In this document: positions 57,790-64,000 of the stretch, piece after piece
How positions within the stretch are numbered: the first letter of the stretch is position 1
How the letters are laid out: every line of letters begins with the position of its first letter
Source: JAJDTQ01 sp963422385
Lineage (GTDB): Bacteria; Desulfobacterota; Binatia; UBA9968; JAJDTQ01
Assembly (NCBI GenBank): GCA_963422385.1
Contig: OY729432.1
Coordinates: forward strand, 2,604,001-2,668,000
DNA: 64,000 bases
Reading direction: 5' to 3'
Translations under genes and position numbers: made by a program
Notes under the pieces: model-generated
Seen by the model: the letters and a program-made list of their open reading frames with translations, nothing else
Told to the model about the DNA's origin: nothing
The model's database searches: none

Positions 57790-58587
57790 TCAACCTCCCA
57801 GAAACTCAAGGACGGTTTTGGTGAACTCGTTCGGCTTCTCCATCTCGGGCATGTGTCCGCAGTCCTCGAAGACGGCAGCCTGAGCACCGGGTATTCCTTG
57901 CCTGTAGATCTCGCAACTACTGATGGGGACAATGCCGTCCTGCCTCCCCCATACGAGAAGGGTAGGGGTTGCTATGGCCGGGAGGAGATCCGGCAACGTG
58001 ATGCTGTGCATGTAGGGACGCCAAAGGTAGCGGATGGCCGCCTCCCGGTTGGTCTCTACCTGGTCAGCCTCGTCCGGAGTCCAGTCTCTGCCGTAGTACT
58101 TCAGGTATTCGGCCGATTCGTTGTCGTGGAAGGACTGTTGGAATGCCTCCTTGGCGGAGTGCAGGAAGTAGTCCCAGATTTCTCCCTCCCGGGGCTTGAT
58201 GCCTGCTGTCCCTACCAGAACCATTTTCGAGAAGATGGCGCTATTGGCGGTGGCAAGCTCGGCGGCGATCCAGCCTCCCAGGGAAAAGCCGATGACGTTG
58301 AGCGGAGTCGAAAGGCTGTAGTCCCGTACGAACCAGCTCACCCAGGCGGACAGGTCCCGAACCGACATCAGCCAATCCGGAAACGACGACGAGCCGAAGC
58401 CCGGCAGGGAGGGCACATACACGGAGTAACGTTGGGCCAGAAGCTCGTGGGCCTGCAGCCAGTCGGGTACGCCCAGCTCGCCGTGGAGGATCAGCAACGG
58501 TTCTCCGGAGCCTCCGCGTCGCAGTTGCAGGGATGTGCCGGCTATGTCGATGGTCTCTTCGATGAAGGCGGCGGGCGTCGTGGTCAC
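57790..58587 (-). CDS. alpha/beta hydrolase
   Basis: GTG 58587 is chosen because GGAGGAG lies 4-5 bases before it; ATG 58638 and 58635 upstream are alternatives. The 265-residue protein has LLILHGELGVPDWLQA, YVPSLPGFGSSSFPDW, VIGFSLGGWIAAELA (Ser nucleophile in GFSLG), VWGRQDGIVP and DCGHMPEMEKPNEF (His). The active-site triad is complete. It follows the LLM genes by 93 bases on the same strand and may act in the same pathway. Confidence 0.88.
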   Translation of the reverse strand: MTTTPAAFIEETIDIAGTSLQLRRGGSGEPLLILHGELGVPDWLQAHELLAQRYSVYVPSLPGFGSSSFPDWLMSVRDLSAWVSWFVRDYSLSTPLNVIGFSLGGWIAAELATANSAIFSKMVLVGTAGIKPREGEIWDYFLHSAKEAFQQSFHDNESAEYLKYYGRDWTPDEADQVETNREAAIRYLWRPYMHSITLPDLLPAIATPTLLVWGRQDGIVPISSCEIYRQGIPGAQAAVFEDCGHMPEMEKPNEFTKTVLEFLGG

Positions 58588-58765
58588 TGGCTCCTCCAGT
58601 ATGGCCTGTCCGGGTTGGCGTGAAGTTGCCTGCATCATAGACAAGAGCGGAAACAACGTCAACGTGGACTCCGAAAGACACGGGCGACCTGTGCCGGGAT
58701 GGACGTGTCCAATCGGGTGATGAACCTGGTGCTCCCGTCCGTCGAACGAGAGTTTCAGGCTCTGT

Positions 58766-59125
58766 GTGGGATCTCGTAATGCGCGCCCATGCGCGCTCGT
58801 ACATATCTTCGCCGAGTTGAACGACATGCTTGGCAGGGTGAATGGGAATGATTTCGCGCGGGCGGTCCGCCATGCGCCGGAAATCAGTCTTTCTCCGTTC
58901 GAAGCGAACTACCTGGCGGCAATGATCGAGTACGCAGCCATGTTGAAGGGGGTTGTTCCGCCTGACTGGACGAGGATGGTGCCGCCGTTGGAAAGGCCCT
59001 GGTTCGCTTCAGCGTTGAAGAGCCTGCGGTTGCACCTCCTGACCAACTCGCCGCCTCCGTTCCGGCGTCGGAATCTGTTCGTCGACAGCAGTATAGGGCA
59101 GCGGGTCCAGTGTCGTGTCCCGTAA
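58766..59125 (+). CDS. DUF6036-partner protein (TA-like module, first gene)
   Basis: The reading MLGRVNGNDFARAVRHAPEISLS (ATG 58826; open frame from GTG 58766) continues EANYLAAMIEYAAMLKGVVPPDWTR, then LERPWFASALKSLRLHLLTNSPPPFRRRNLFVDSSIG. From memory, proteins with PWFxxxLxSLRLHLLTxSPPPFRxRN precede DUF6036 nucleotidyltransferases in probable toxin-antitoxin or defence pairs. The end runs into a large palindrome. The partner downstream is decayed, so this is an orphan. Confidence 0.55.
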   Translation: MGSRNARPCALVHIFAELNDMLGRVNGNDFARAVRHAPEISLSPFEANYLAAMIEYAAMLKGVVPPDWTRMVPPLERPWFASALKSLRLHLLTNSPPPFRRRNLFVDSSIGQRVQCRVP

Positions 59126-59160
59126 ATTCGCAAGATAATTTACGGGACACGACACTGGAC
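59105..59160. repeat. perfect 24-bp inverted repeat
   Basis: Arms GTCCAGTGTCGTGTCCCGTA(AATT) at 59105-59128 and their exact complement at 59137-59160 flank an 8-base loop (CGCAAGAT). It covers the end of one gene of a TA-like pair and the lost start of the other, so it may be the scar of an insertion or deletion. It could also work as a strong bidirectional hairpin. No run of T follows. Confidence 0.9.
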
Positions 59161-59162
59161 CG

Positions 59163-59501
59163 TGGAACTCGTGGAGTACTCGCAAACGCGACATCGAAGA
59201 CCTGTTCCGGCGACTGAATGACGAACTCGCCCACATGCGGGTTAGCGGGGAAGTCTACCCATACCTGGAGTCGTCCAACTTGCGCTTGTTGACGGCCGCC
59301 CCCGAGTACCTGTTGGCGATGAAGTGCCTGGCGATGCGTCTCGGTGAGGAATTCCATGACGGAGACGACGTGCGCTTGCTCCTCCGCTACCTCGATCTGA
59401 CCGATTACGGCACGGCGTTGGACATCGTGACACGCTACTACCCGCTGGAACAGCTCCTGCAAAAGACGCTGTATGCGTTGGAGGAAATGCTCGCCGGATA
59501 G
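59163..59501 (+). pseudogene. DUF6036-type nucleotidyltransferase relic
   Basis: The frame lacks a start; it begins with RKRDIEDLFRRLNDELAHMRVSGEVY, which jumps directly to PYLESSNLRLLTAAPEYLLAMKCLAMRLGEEFHDGDDVRLLL, RYLDLTDYGTALDIVTRYYP and LEQLLQKTLYALEEML. In intact relatives ~80 residues including the Gly-Gly and Asp-x-Asp catalytic core lie between these blocks. The protein is therefore internally deleted and cannot act as a nucleotidyltransferase. The preceding palindrome sits where its 5' end was. Confidence 0.65.
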
Positions 59502-59535
59502 CAGAGGGTCAGTCCGATGAACGGTCCGAATATGA

Positions 59536-59620
59536 CCCGATATTCTCCTCAAATCCGCCTGAAACCGGCCTTCATTTCCCTGTCCCACGCTACGATTCGC
59601 TAAATCCGACAGGCTCCTGG
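59536..59620 (+). repeat. 85-bp dispersed repeat, copy A
   Basis: This 85-base stretch begins CCCGATATTCTCCTC and ends CTACGATTCGCT...GGCTCCTGG. It recurs at 61630-61714 in the same orientation with ~80% identity and exactly equal length, with the MFS gene between the copies. It is non-coding. The rest of 59502-59742 shows no feature. Confidence 0.8.
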
Positions 59621-59742
59621 CGATACCCGCTGCAAGACTTCCGGCGTCGTGTTGCCGTCCACCCGTATCAAATCTCCATACACTAATCTTCATCCGTCGA
59701 ACTACTCTGATGGTTTGCCAACGTAACGAGGAAGGAATCATT

Positions 59743-61254
59743 TCACGCCCTCCTCTTGCACTCCAGGAAACAGCTCAGAACAAGGCCGGCGATTGCGGCG
59801 GCGAGCCCCACCAGAAACGCCCACCAGAGCGCGTCGACGAGGGTGGCCGTAAGGGCCGGCATGAGGTCGGCCGGTATCAGCGACCGCGTGGCGGGATCGA
59901 GGAGATTCTGCGGATTCAGGAGCTTCTCAAGGACGGGCGCCGGCACCGATGTCTTCAGGTCCGCGGCGATGACGGTGAAGGCGGCGTTCATGCGCTGCAG
60001 CAGGAGGCTGCCCATGATGCTCAGGATCAGGGCGCCTCCGATGGTGCGGAACAGCATCACCGTGGAGGTGGCGACGCCCAGGTTCTGGAAGGGCACAGCG
60101 GCCTGCGCGGCCACCAGCGCGGTTACGTTGACCATCCCCATGCCGGTGCCGGAGCAACTCACCGCGATGAGCATCAGGGTCATGCCGCCGGCGTCTTTCA
60201 GGACCATCAGGGGAATGTAGCCCAGGACCATCAGGGTCATACCGGTGATGCAGACGTTGCGGTAGCCCCAGACCGGGGAGGTCTGGCCGGCGGCGATGCT
60301 GCCGGCGGTCCAGCCTACGCTCAGGGGCAGCAGGGTCAGGCCGGCTAGCGCCGCGCTGCCGCCCAAGGCGCCCTGGACGTACAGCGGCAGGAACCCGATG
60401 ATGCCGAATATGCCCATGGCCGCCAGCAGACTGAGGGCGGTGAGCCGGCTGTAGCCTGGGATGTGGAACAGGCTCATCGGCAGCAATGGGTCCCGGGCTC
60501 TGCCTTCGATGGTGATGAACAGGGTCAACAGCACGACGACGCCCACCACAACGACAATGGATTCCACGGTCACCAGGTCGAGTTGGTTGGCTGCCACCAG
60601 CAGGCCGTAGAACAACAGCATCAGGGCGCTCAGCAGGACCGTGGCGCCGCCCAGATCCAGCGAGCGGCGCCGGCTTGCCGCGCGCTCCTCATGGAATCCC
60701 ACGACGATGAGGGTGGCGGCCAGGATCCCCAAGGGGAGGTTGATCCAGAAGATCCAGCGCCAGTCCCAGTATTCGGCCATGAGGCCGCCGCCCGCGGGCC
60801 CGAGCACGGAGGCGACTCCCCACACACCGGAGATGAAGCCCTGCATCCGTGCCCGTTGCTCTACCGGGAACACCACCCCCACGATGATGAATGCCAGCGA
60901 GTAGACCGCGCCCCCGCCCACTCCCTGAACGGCGCGGAACACGATGAGCTGCAGCATGCTCTGGGCGGCGCCGCAGGCCGCCGAGCCCACCACGAAGGTT
61001 CCGATGGCCAGCAATATGAGAACGCGCCGGCTATAGAGGTCCGAGAGCTTGCCGAAGATGGGAGTGGCCAGCGCCGAGGTGAGCATGTAGACGGAGAAGA
61101 CCCAACTGTACAGCTCGATATCGCCTAGGTTGGAGACCATCGTGGGCATGGCGCTGCTCACGATGGTGGCGTCGATGGCGAAGAGAAAGACCGCCAGCAT
61201 TACCCCGGCGACGGCGACGGGGACTCCGGGCGGCTGGGGGGTGGCTTGTGTCAT
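59743..61254 (-). CDS. MFS drug transporter, DHA2 (EmrB/QacA) family, 14 segments
   Basis: At 503 residues with about 14 hydrophobic segments, it has motif D1/A in FAIDATIVSSAMPTM, GKLSDLYSRRVLIL (motif A), IVFRAVQGVGGGAVYS (motif B) and GFISGVWGVASVLGPAGGGLMAEYWDWRWIFWINLPLG (motif C and the WRW-IN-P block). Proton antiport of drugs is the family role. Its start overlaps (ATGA) the end of a short open stretch, GAFDSLVPGGRLEETRVARKP, that lacks its own start; a weak upstream 7-codon ORF begins after a GGAGGAGG at 61411-61418. Confidence 0.92.
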   Translation of the reverse strand: MTQATPQPPGVPVAVAGVMLAVFLFAIDATIVSSAMPTMVSNLGDIELYSWVFSVYMLTSALATPIFGKLSDLYSRRVLILLAIGTFVVGSAACGAAQSMLQLIVFRAVQGVGGGAVYSLAFIIVGVVFPVEQRARMQGFISGVWGVASVLGPAGGGLMAEYWDWRWIFWINLPLGILAATLIVVGFHEERAASRRRSLDLGGATVLLSALMLLFYGLLVAANQLDLVTVESIVVVVGVVVLLTLFITIEGRARDPLLPMSLFHIPGYSRLTALSLLAAMGIFGIIGFLPLYVQGALGGSAALAGLTLLPLSVGWTAGSIAAGQTSPVWGYRNVCITGMTLMVLGYIPLMVLKDAGGMTLMLIAVSCSGTGMGMVNVTALVAAQAAVPFQNLGVATSTVMLFRTIGGALILSIMGSLLLQRMNAAFTVIAADLKTSVPAPVLEKLLNPQNLLDPATRSLIPADLMPALTATLVDALWWAFLVGLAAAIAGLVLSCFLECKRRA

Positions 61255-61580
61255 GTGGGCTTGCGCGCAACTCGAGTTTCTTCGAGGCGCCCCCCTGGGA
61301 CGAGCGAATCGAAGGCTCCCGTGTTGACGAGGGACTTGCCGGTCCAGTTCCGCCCCGGACCGGCGGGATTGCGGATGGTGTCGTCAACTCAGGTTGCGCC
61401 CATTCATGGTCCTCCTCCCGGCAATGCCTCTACAGGCAAAGGGATCTCGGTCCGTTGATCCGGACCCGGATGTGCCCCTCCGAACCGACCCTTACAGGTT
61501 AGACCTGGAGCCGTCTGAAGTCCACTCCGGGAATCGGGCTGGGCGATCGGGAGCCTGACCGAGTAAAGCAGGAATCTACT

Positions 61581-61684
61581 GCGAGGCATGGAAATGGGTC
61601 CATTTGCGGTTGGATTCTCGTCACATATTCCCGATATTCTCCTCGAATCCGCCCACAAATGCCCTCCATTTCCATGCCTCTCGC
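61581..61684. repeat. imperfect ~40-bp inverted repeat overlapping repeat copy B
   Basis: GCGAGGCATGGAAATGG...GGATTC (61581-61617) pairs with GAATCC...CCATTTCCATGCCTCTCGC (61645-61684), with a ~27-base loop. The right arm lies within the 85-bp repeat copy B. It resembles a small MITE or old IS remnant. The surrounding 61255-61791 has no supported gene. Confidence 0.7.
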
Positions 61685-61714
61685 TACGATTCGCTTACCC
61701 GGACAGGCTCCTGG
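61630..61714 (+). repeat. 85-bp dispersed repeat, copy B
   Basis: This is the partner of 59536-59620: same length, same orientation, first 15 and last ~14 bases nearly identical and CTACGATTCGCT shared. The pair brackets the MFS gene, so it could have been the substrate of recombination that brought the gene in. Confidence 0.8.
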
Positions 61715-61791
61715 TGGCACAGGAGTCCGGCTGGCCTCCATTCCGTCCGAATGCTTGACACCGATCACGAAGGAATCCTATTTTGGGGGCC

Positions 61792-62000
61792 ATGCCAGTG
61801 GTCGACGCAGACGCTCACGTGGATGAGACCGAGGATACTTGGGCTTGTATCGAAGAGCCGTACAAGCGGTACACCCCGGTCACGGGGACCAGTCCGCTGA
61901 GATACGGACCCTGAGCGAGTTGAGGCAGATGGGGGGGGATGGGGTCATCACGGCACTTCAGGCCGAAAAAGTCCTGGAGGACAACCCGGCTGCCTTTTAG
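61792..62000 (+). pseudogene. amidohydrolase relic (N- and C-terminal ends only)
   Basis: ATG 61792 begins VVDADAHVDETEDTWACIEE, then PYKRYTPVTG, the D-x-H start of an amidohydrolase-2 enzyme, and stops at 61914. In the -1 frame from 61911, LSELRQMGGDGVITALQAEKVLEDNPAAF ends at 62000, matching the usual C-terminal helix (LxDNPxxF). Some 300 internal residues are missing. This is the third amidohydrolase-2 locus in the window. Confidence 0.7.
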
Positions 62001-62097
62001 GGTCTTTCGTGAGAACTTCCGCTCCGAAAGACCGGCCCGCACAAGCGGAAGTTGCCTGGCAGCCTGATGTCGGCGACTCGCCCCGAAGGATTGGACC

Positions 62098-62898
62098 GTG
62101 CCCACGCTGCAACGCAATGATGTGGATCTCTACTACGAGGTGACGGGTGAGGGGCGGCCGTTCGTCTTCATCAGCGAGACGGCCTGCGACGGCGAAGTGT
62201 GGAAGATGTACCCGGTGCCGGAGTTCTCACGGGACCACCAGTGCATCACCTTCGACTACCGCGGCACCGGCCGCTCCGGCAAGCCGTCCATCAAGTACAC
62301 CACCGACGTGTTCGCCGCCGACGTGGCGGCCATCATGGACCACGTGAGCGCCAGGGATGCCATTGTCTGTGGCCATTCCATGGGCGGCCGGGTGGCGCAG
62401 CTCCTGGCCCTGGACCACCCGGGAAAGGTGAGCAGGCTGATCCTGGCGTCCAGCGGCGCATCCTTCCCCAACACCAAGGGGATCCCCCTCAAGCTGGCCA
62501 AGGAGATGGTGGAGATGGGCTACGAAAGCTACGTGAGCGAGAGCTCCGTGGCCGTGGGATTCACCGAGGCGTTCGCGAAGCGGCATCCGGAACGGATCCG
62601 GCACTACCTGGACGTCCGCATGGCCAACCCGTGCCCGCCGGAGTTCTACCTCCGCCACGTCATCGCCCGCCAGGAGCACGACACCAGCCACCGGCTCAAG
62701 GACATCACGGTGCCGACGCTGGTTCTGGTGGGAGAGGACGACCGCAACGTCACCAGCGACATGGACCACCGGACCTCCGCGGATATCCTGGCCGAGGGAA
62801 TCCCCGATGCCCGGCTGGTGCTCCTTCCCGGCGAGCGGCACAGCTACTTCTTCGCCAACCCGGAGGCGTCCTTCAAGGCGATCCGGGAGTTCCTGTAA
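62098..62898 (+). CDS. alpha/beta hydrolase
   Basis: From GTG 62098, 266 residues: LYYEVTGEGRPFVFISETACDG, FDYRGTGRSGKPS, VCGHSMGGRVAQLLALDHP (Ser in GHSMG), LVGEDDRNVTSDMDHR (acid) and PGERHSYFFANPE (His). All parts of the fold are present. Part of it, VIARQEHDTSHRLKDITVPT, is copied with changes 810 bases downstream. Confidence 0.9.
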   Translation: MPTLQRNDVDLYYEVTGEGRPFVFISETACDGEVWKMYPVPEFSRDHQCITFDYRGTGRSGKPSIKYTTDVFAADVAAIMDHVSARDAIVCGHSMGGRVAQLLALDHPGKVSRLILASSGASFPNTKGIPLKLAKEMVEMGYESYVSESSVAVGFTEAFAKRHPERIRHYLDVRMANPCPPEFYLRHVIARQEHDTSHRLKDITVPTLVLVGEDDRNVTSDMDHRTSADILAEGIPDARLVLLPGERHSYFFANPEASFKAIREFL

Positions 62899-63528
62899 GT
62901 CCGACCACTTCTCTCACAAGATAGTGGGCACGAGATGGCGGAATTCACCATAGCCAGGTTCAAGGACGTGTCCGAGGGCCTGCAGGAGGGCCAGTTCGCA
63001 GTGGGCGAACGGAAAAAAGGCCAGCAGTCTGGCGGGTCTGGACCCCACCCACAAGCAACTGCTCGACATGCCGATCACCGTTACGCTGGGCCTGACGGAC
63101 CCGGACGGGCGGGTGAACATGACGCCCATGTGGTTCGACCACGACGGCGACAAGGTTCTGGTGAACACGGCCGCGCACCGGGCGAAGTGCGGCTGGACAA
63201 GAAAGAACCCGCGCCTCACGATGCCGCTGGTGAACCCCCAGAACTCCTACCACTGGATGAGCATCAAGTGCACGGTGGTGAACGAAATACGAGAGGGCGA
63301 GCCCGGCGGCGAGCACATCGACCGCCTGTGGACGAAGTACACCGGGCAGGAACCGCCATATGGGCTGAGAGGTCCCGTCATCGATGAGAAGCGGGTGCTG
63401 TTCGAGTGTCGCGTGGACCGTGTCGCCACGTTCGGAAAACCGTGGTCCTCACGGCCTGACGTCGGCACGTCATCGCGCGCCACCTCCACGATACCAGCCA
63501 CCGGCTCAAGGACATCACGGTGCCGACG
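62658..63528 (+). repeat. 61-bp direct repeat pair (62658-62718 and 63468-63528)
   Basis: The first copy codes for the VIARQEHDTSHRLKDITVPT segment of the hydrolase. The second, ~90% identical and the same length, follows the broken FMN-binding gene and encodes VIARHLHDTSHRLKDITVPT, then RPGKAS and a stop at 63547-63549. The second copy therefore comes from a related hydrolase gene of which only this piece is left. Confidence 0.85.
62935..63460 (+). pseudogene. pyridoxamine-phosphate-oxidase-like (FMN/F420-binding) protein, frameshifted
   Basis: ATG 62935 gives AEFTIARFKDVSEGLQEGQF and reaches a run of six A at 63014-63019. One base fewer or more continues as ASSLAGLDPTHKQLLDMPITV, TLGLTDPDGRVNMTPMWFDHD, VLVNTAAHRAKCGWTRKNPR and SYHWMSIKCTVVNE, an FMN-binding split barrel with the usual PMWF and RxxN-P features. 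The barrel is complete but for the shift, and its C-terminus runs into a copied piece of hydrolase at 63468. The homopolymer makes a sequencing error plausible. Confidence 0.7.
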
Positions 63529-63620
63529 AGGCCCGGGAAAGCCTCGTAGCGTAGGCCCGCGCGGCCGCGTTCAGGTTCATGACTGCCCCTCTTCCATGGA
63601 ACGGGGCATGAAAGTCGGCT

Positions 63621-64000
63621 ATGAACAACAAACGCGATGACAGCGGGACGGGACGGTTCTCCAAACCGTTGCGGAGTTCGGCAGGCTGGCACATGGATGG
63701 GCTACACACTTCGACCGTGATCGATACGGTACTTCTCAAGGTCGCGAGTCGGTGCAACCTCGATTGCAGCTACTGCTACGTCTATCATATGGACGATGAT
63801 GGTTGGCGTGTTCAGCCGAAGCGCATGCCTTTGGCGGTTCAACGAGCCACCGTCCGACAATTGGCAGACCTTCATGTTCGTCAGCGGCAACCGTTAAGCG
63901 CCGTGTTGCATGGCGGAGAGCCTTTGCTCATCGGGACCGATCGTTTGCGGGACTTTTGCAACCAGCTTCGCTCTGCGCTTCCGGCACCCTGCGGGATTCA
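63621..64000 (+). CDS. radical SAM/SPASM-type peptide maturase (partial, N-terminal)
   Basis: The frame from ATG 63621 is open to the end of the window (126 residues). The 4Fe-4S motif CNLDCSYC (CxxxCxxC) is in VLLKVASRCNLDCSYCYVYH, followed by MDDDGWRVQPKRM and SAVLHGGEPLLIG (the GGEP motif of radical SAM enzymes). This N-terminus resembles the maturases of ribosomal peptides of the FxsB/cyclophane kind. It has an extra ~27-residue leader (MNNKRDDSGTGRFSKPLRSS). The gene after it, and any precursor peptide, lie outside the window. Confidence 0.8.
   Translation, partial: MNNKRDDSGTGRFSKPLRSSAGWHMDGLHTSTVIDTVLLKVASRCNLDCSYCYVYHMDDDGWRVQPKRMPLAVQRATVRQLADLHVRQRQPLSAVLHGGEPLLIGTDRLRDFCNQLRSALPAPCGI

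Noticed and set aside
59107..59158. terminator reading of the 24-bp palindrome
   Set aside because: The stem is perfect but no poly-T follows and arms begin within coding sequence; listed as a repeat instead.

Overview
The window is GC-rich bacterial DNA from a Gram-negative organism. The evidence is a lipobox-bearing spanin partner in the prophage, LolD-type ABC machinery, a tripartite tricarboxylate-type transporter and a TesA-type esterase. The host genes are mostly catabolic and accessory (amidohydrolases, luciferase-like monooxygenases, alpha/beta hydrolases, SDR, acyl-CoA ligase, enoyl-CoA hydratase). That mix is common in uncultured, environmental or symbiont lineages, but no rRNA or tRNA is present, so I do not name a taxon.

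Layout. 1-6824: solute-binding protein (partial), amidohydrolase, VOC protein, TctA-TctB fusion, ThDP enzyme. 6855-37436: a Mu-like prophage bounded by inverted repeats of about 55 bp. Its left arm (7.1-17.5 kb, minus strand) carries head, packaging, lysis and middle/early genes. Its centre (17.5-19.9 kb) carries a divergent HTH-cupin-S24 repressor over palindromic operators, a Dam-like methylase and two copies of a structured element. Its right arm (19.9-37.3 kb, plus strand) carries protease/scaffold, capsid, a P2-type contractile tail, a Hint-bearing tail fibre and an ankyrin protein. 37678-45506: a minus-strand catabolic cluster interrupted by a broken ORF of unknown function. 45.5-50.5 kb: DUF4143 ATPase, a decayed IS5-family transposase and an MrfA/YprA-like helicase. 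50.6-55 kb: membrane protein, FtsX-type ABC exporter and divergent TesA. 55.2-62.9 kb: two luciferase-like monooxygenases, three hydrolase-type genes (one a relic), an MFS pump and several repeats. 62.9-64 kb: a broken FMN-type protein and the start of a radical SAM maturase that runs off the window.

How it fits together. The left and centre blocks of the prophage read as an inversion of the usual Mu order. No transposase (MuA) or MuB gene is visible. An in-frame chimera of a small early regulator with the C-terminal part of a DUF5131 protein lies where A and B would be expected, so the element is probably an immobilised derivative that kept nearly all its virion genes. It carries several unusual virion proteins: a minor head protein fused to kinase-like and ADP-ribosyltransferase domains, a His-rich repeat tail fibre ending in a Hint domain, and a phage ankyrin protein. 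Several otherwise intact genes are broken by single-base shifts, which may reflect real decay or assembly error.
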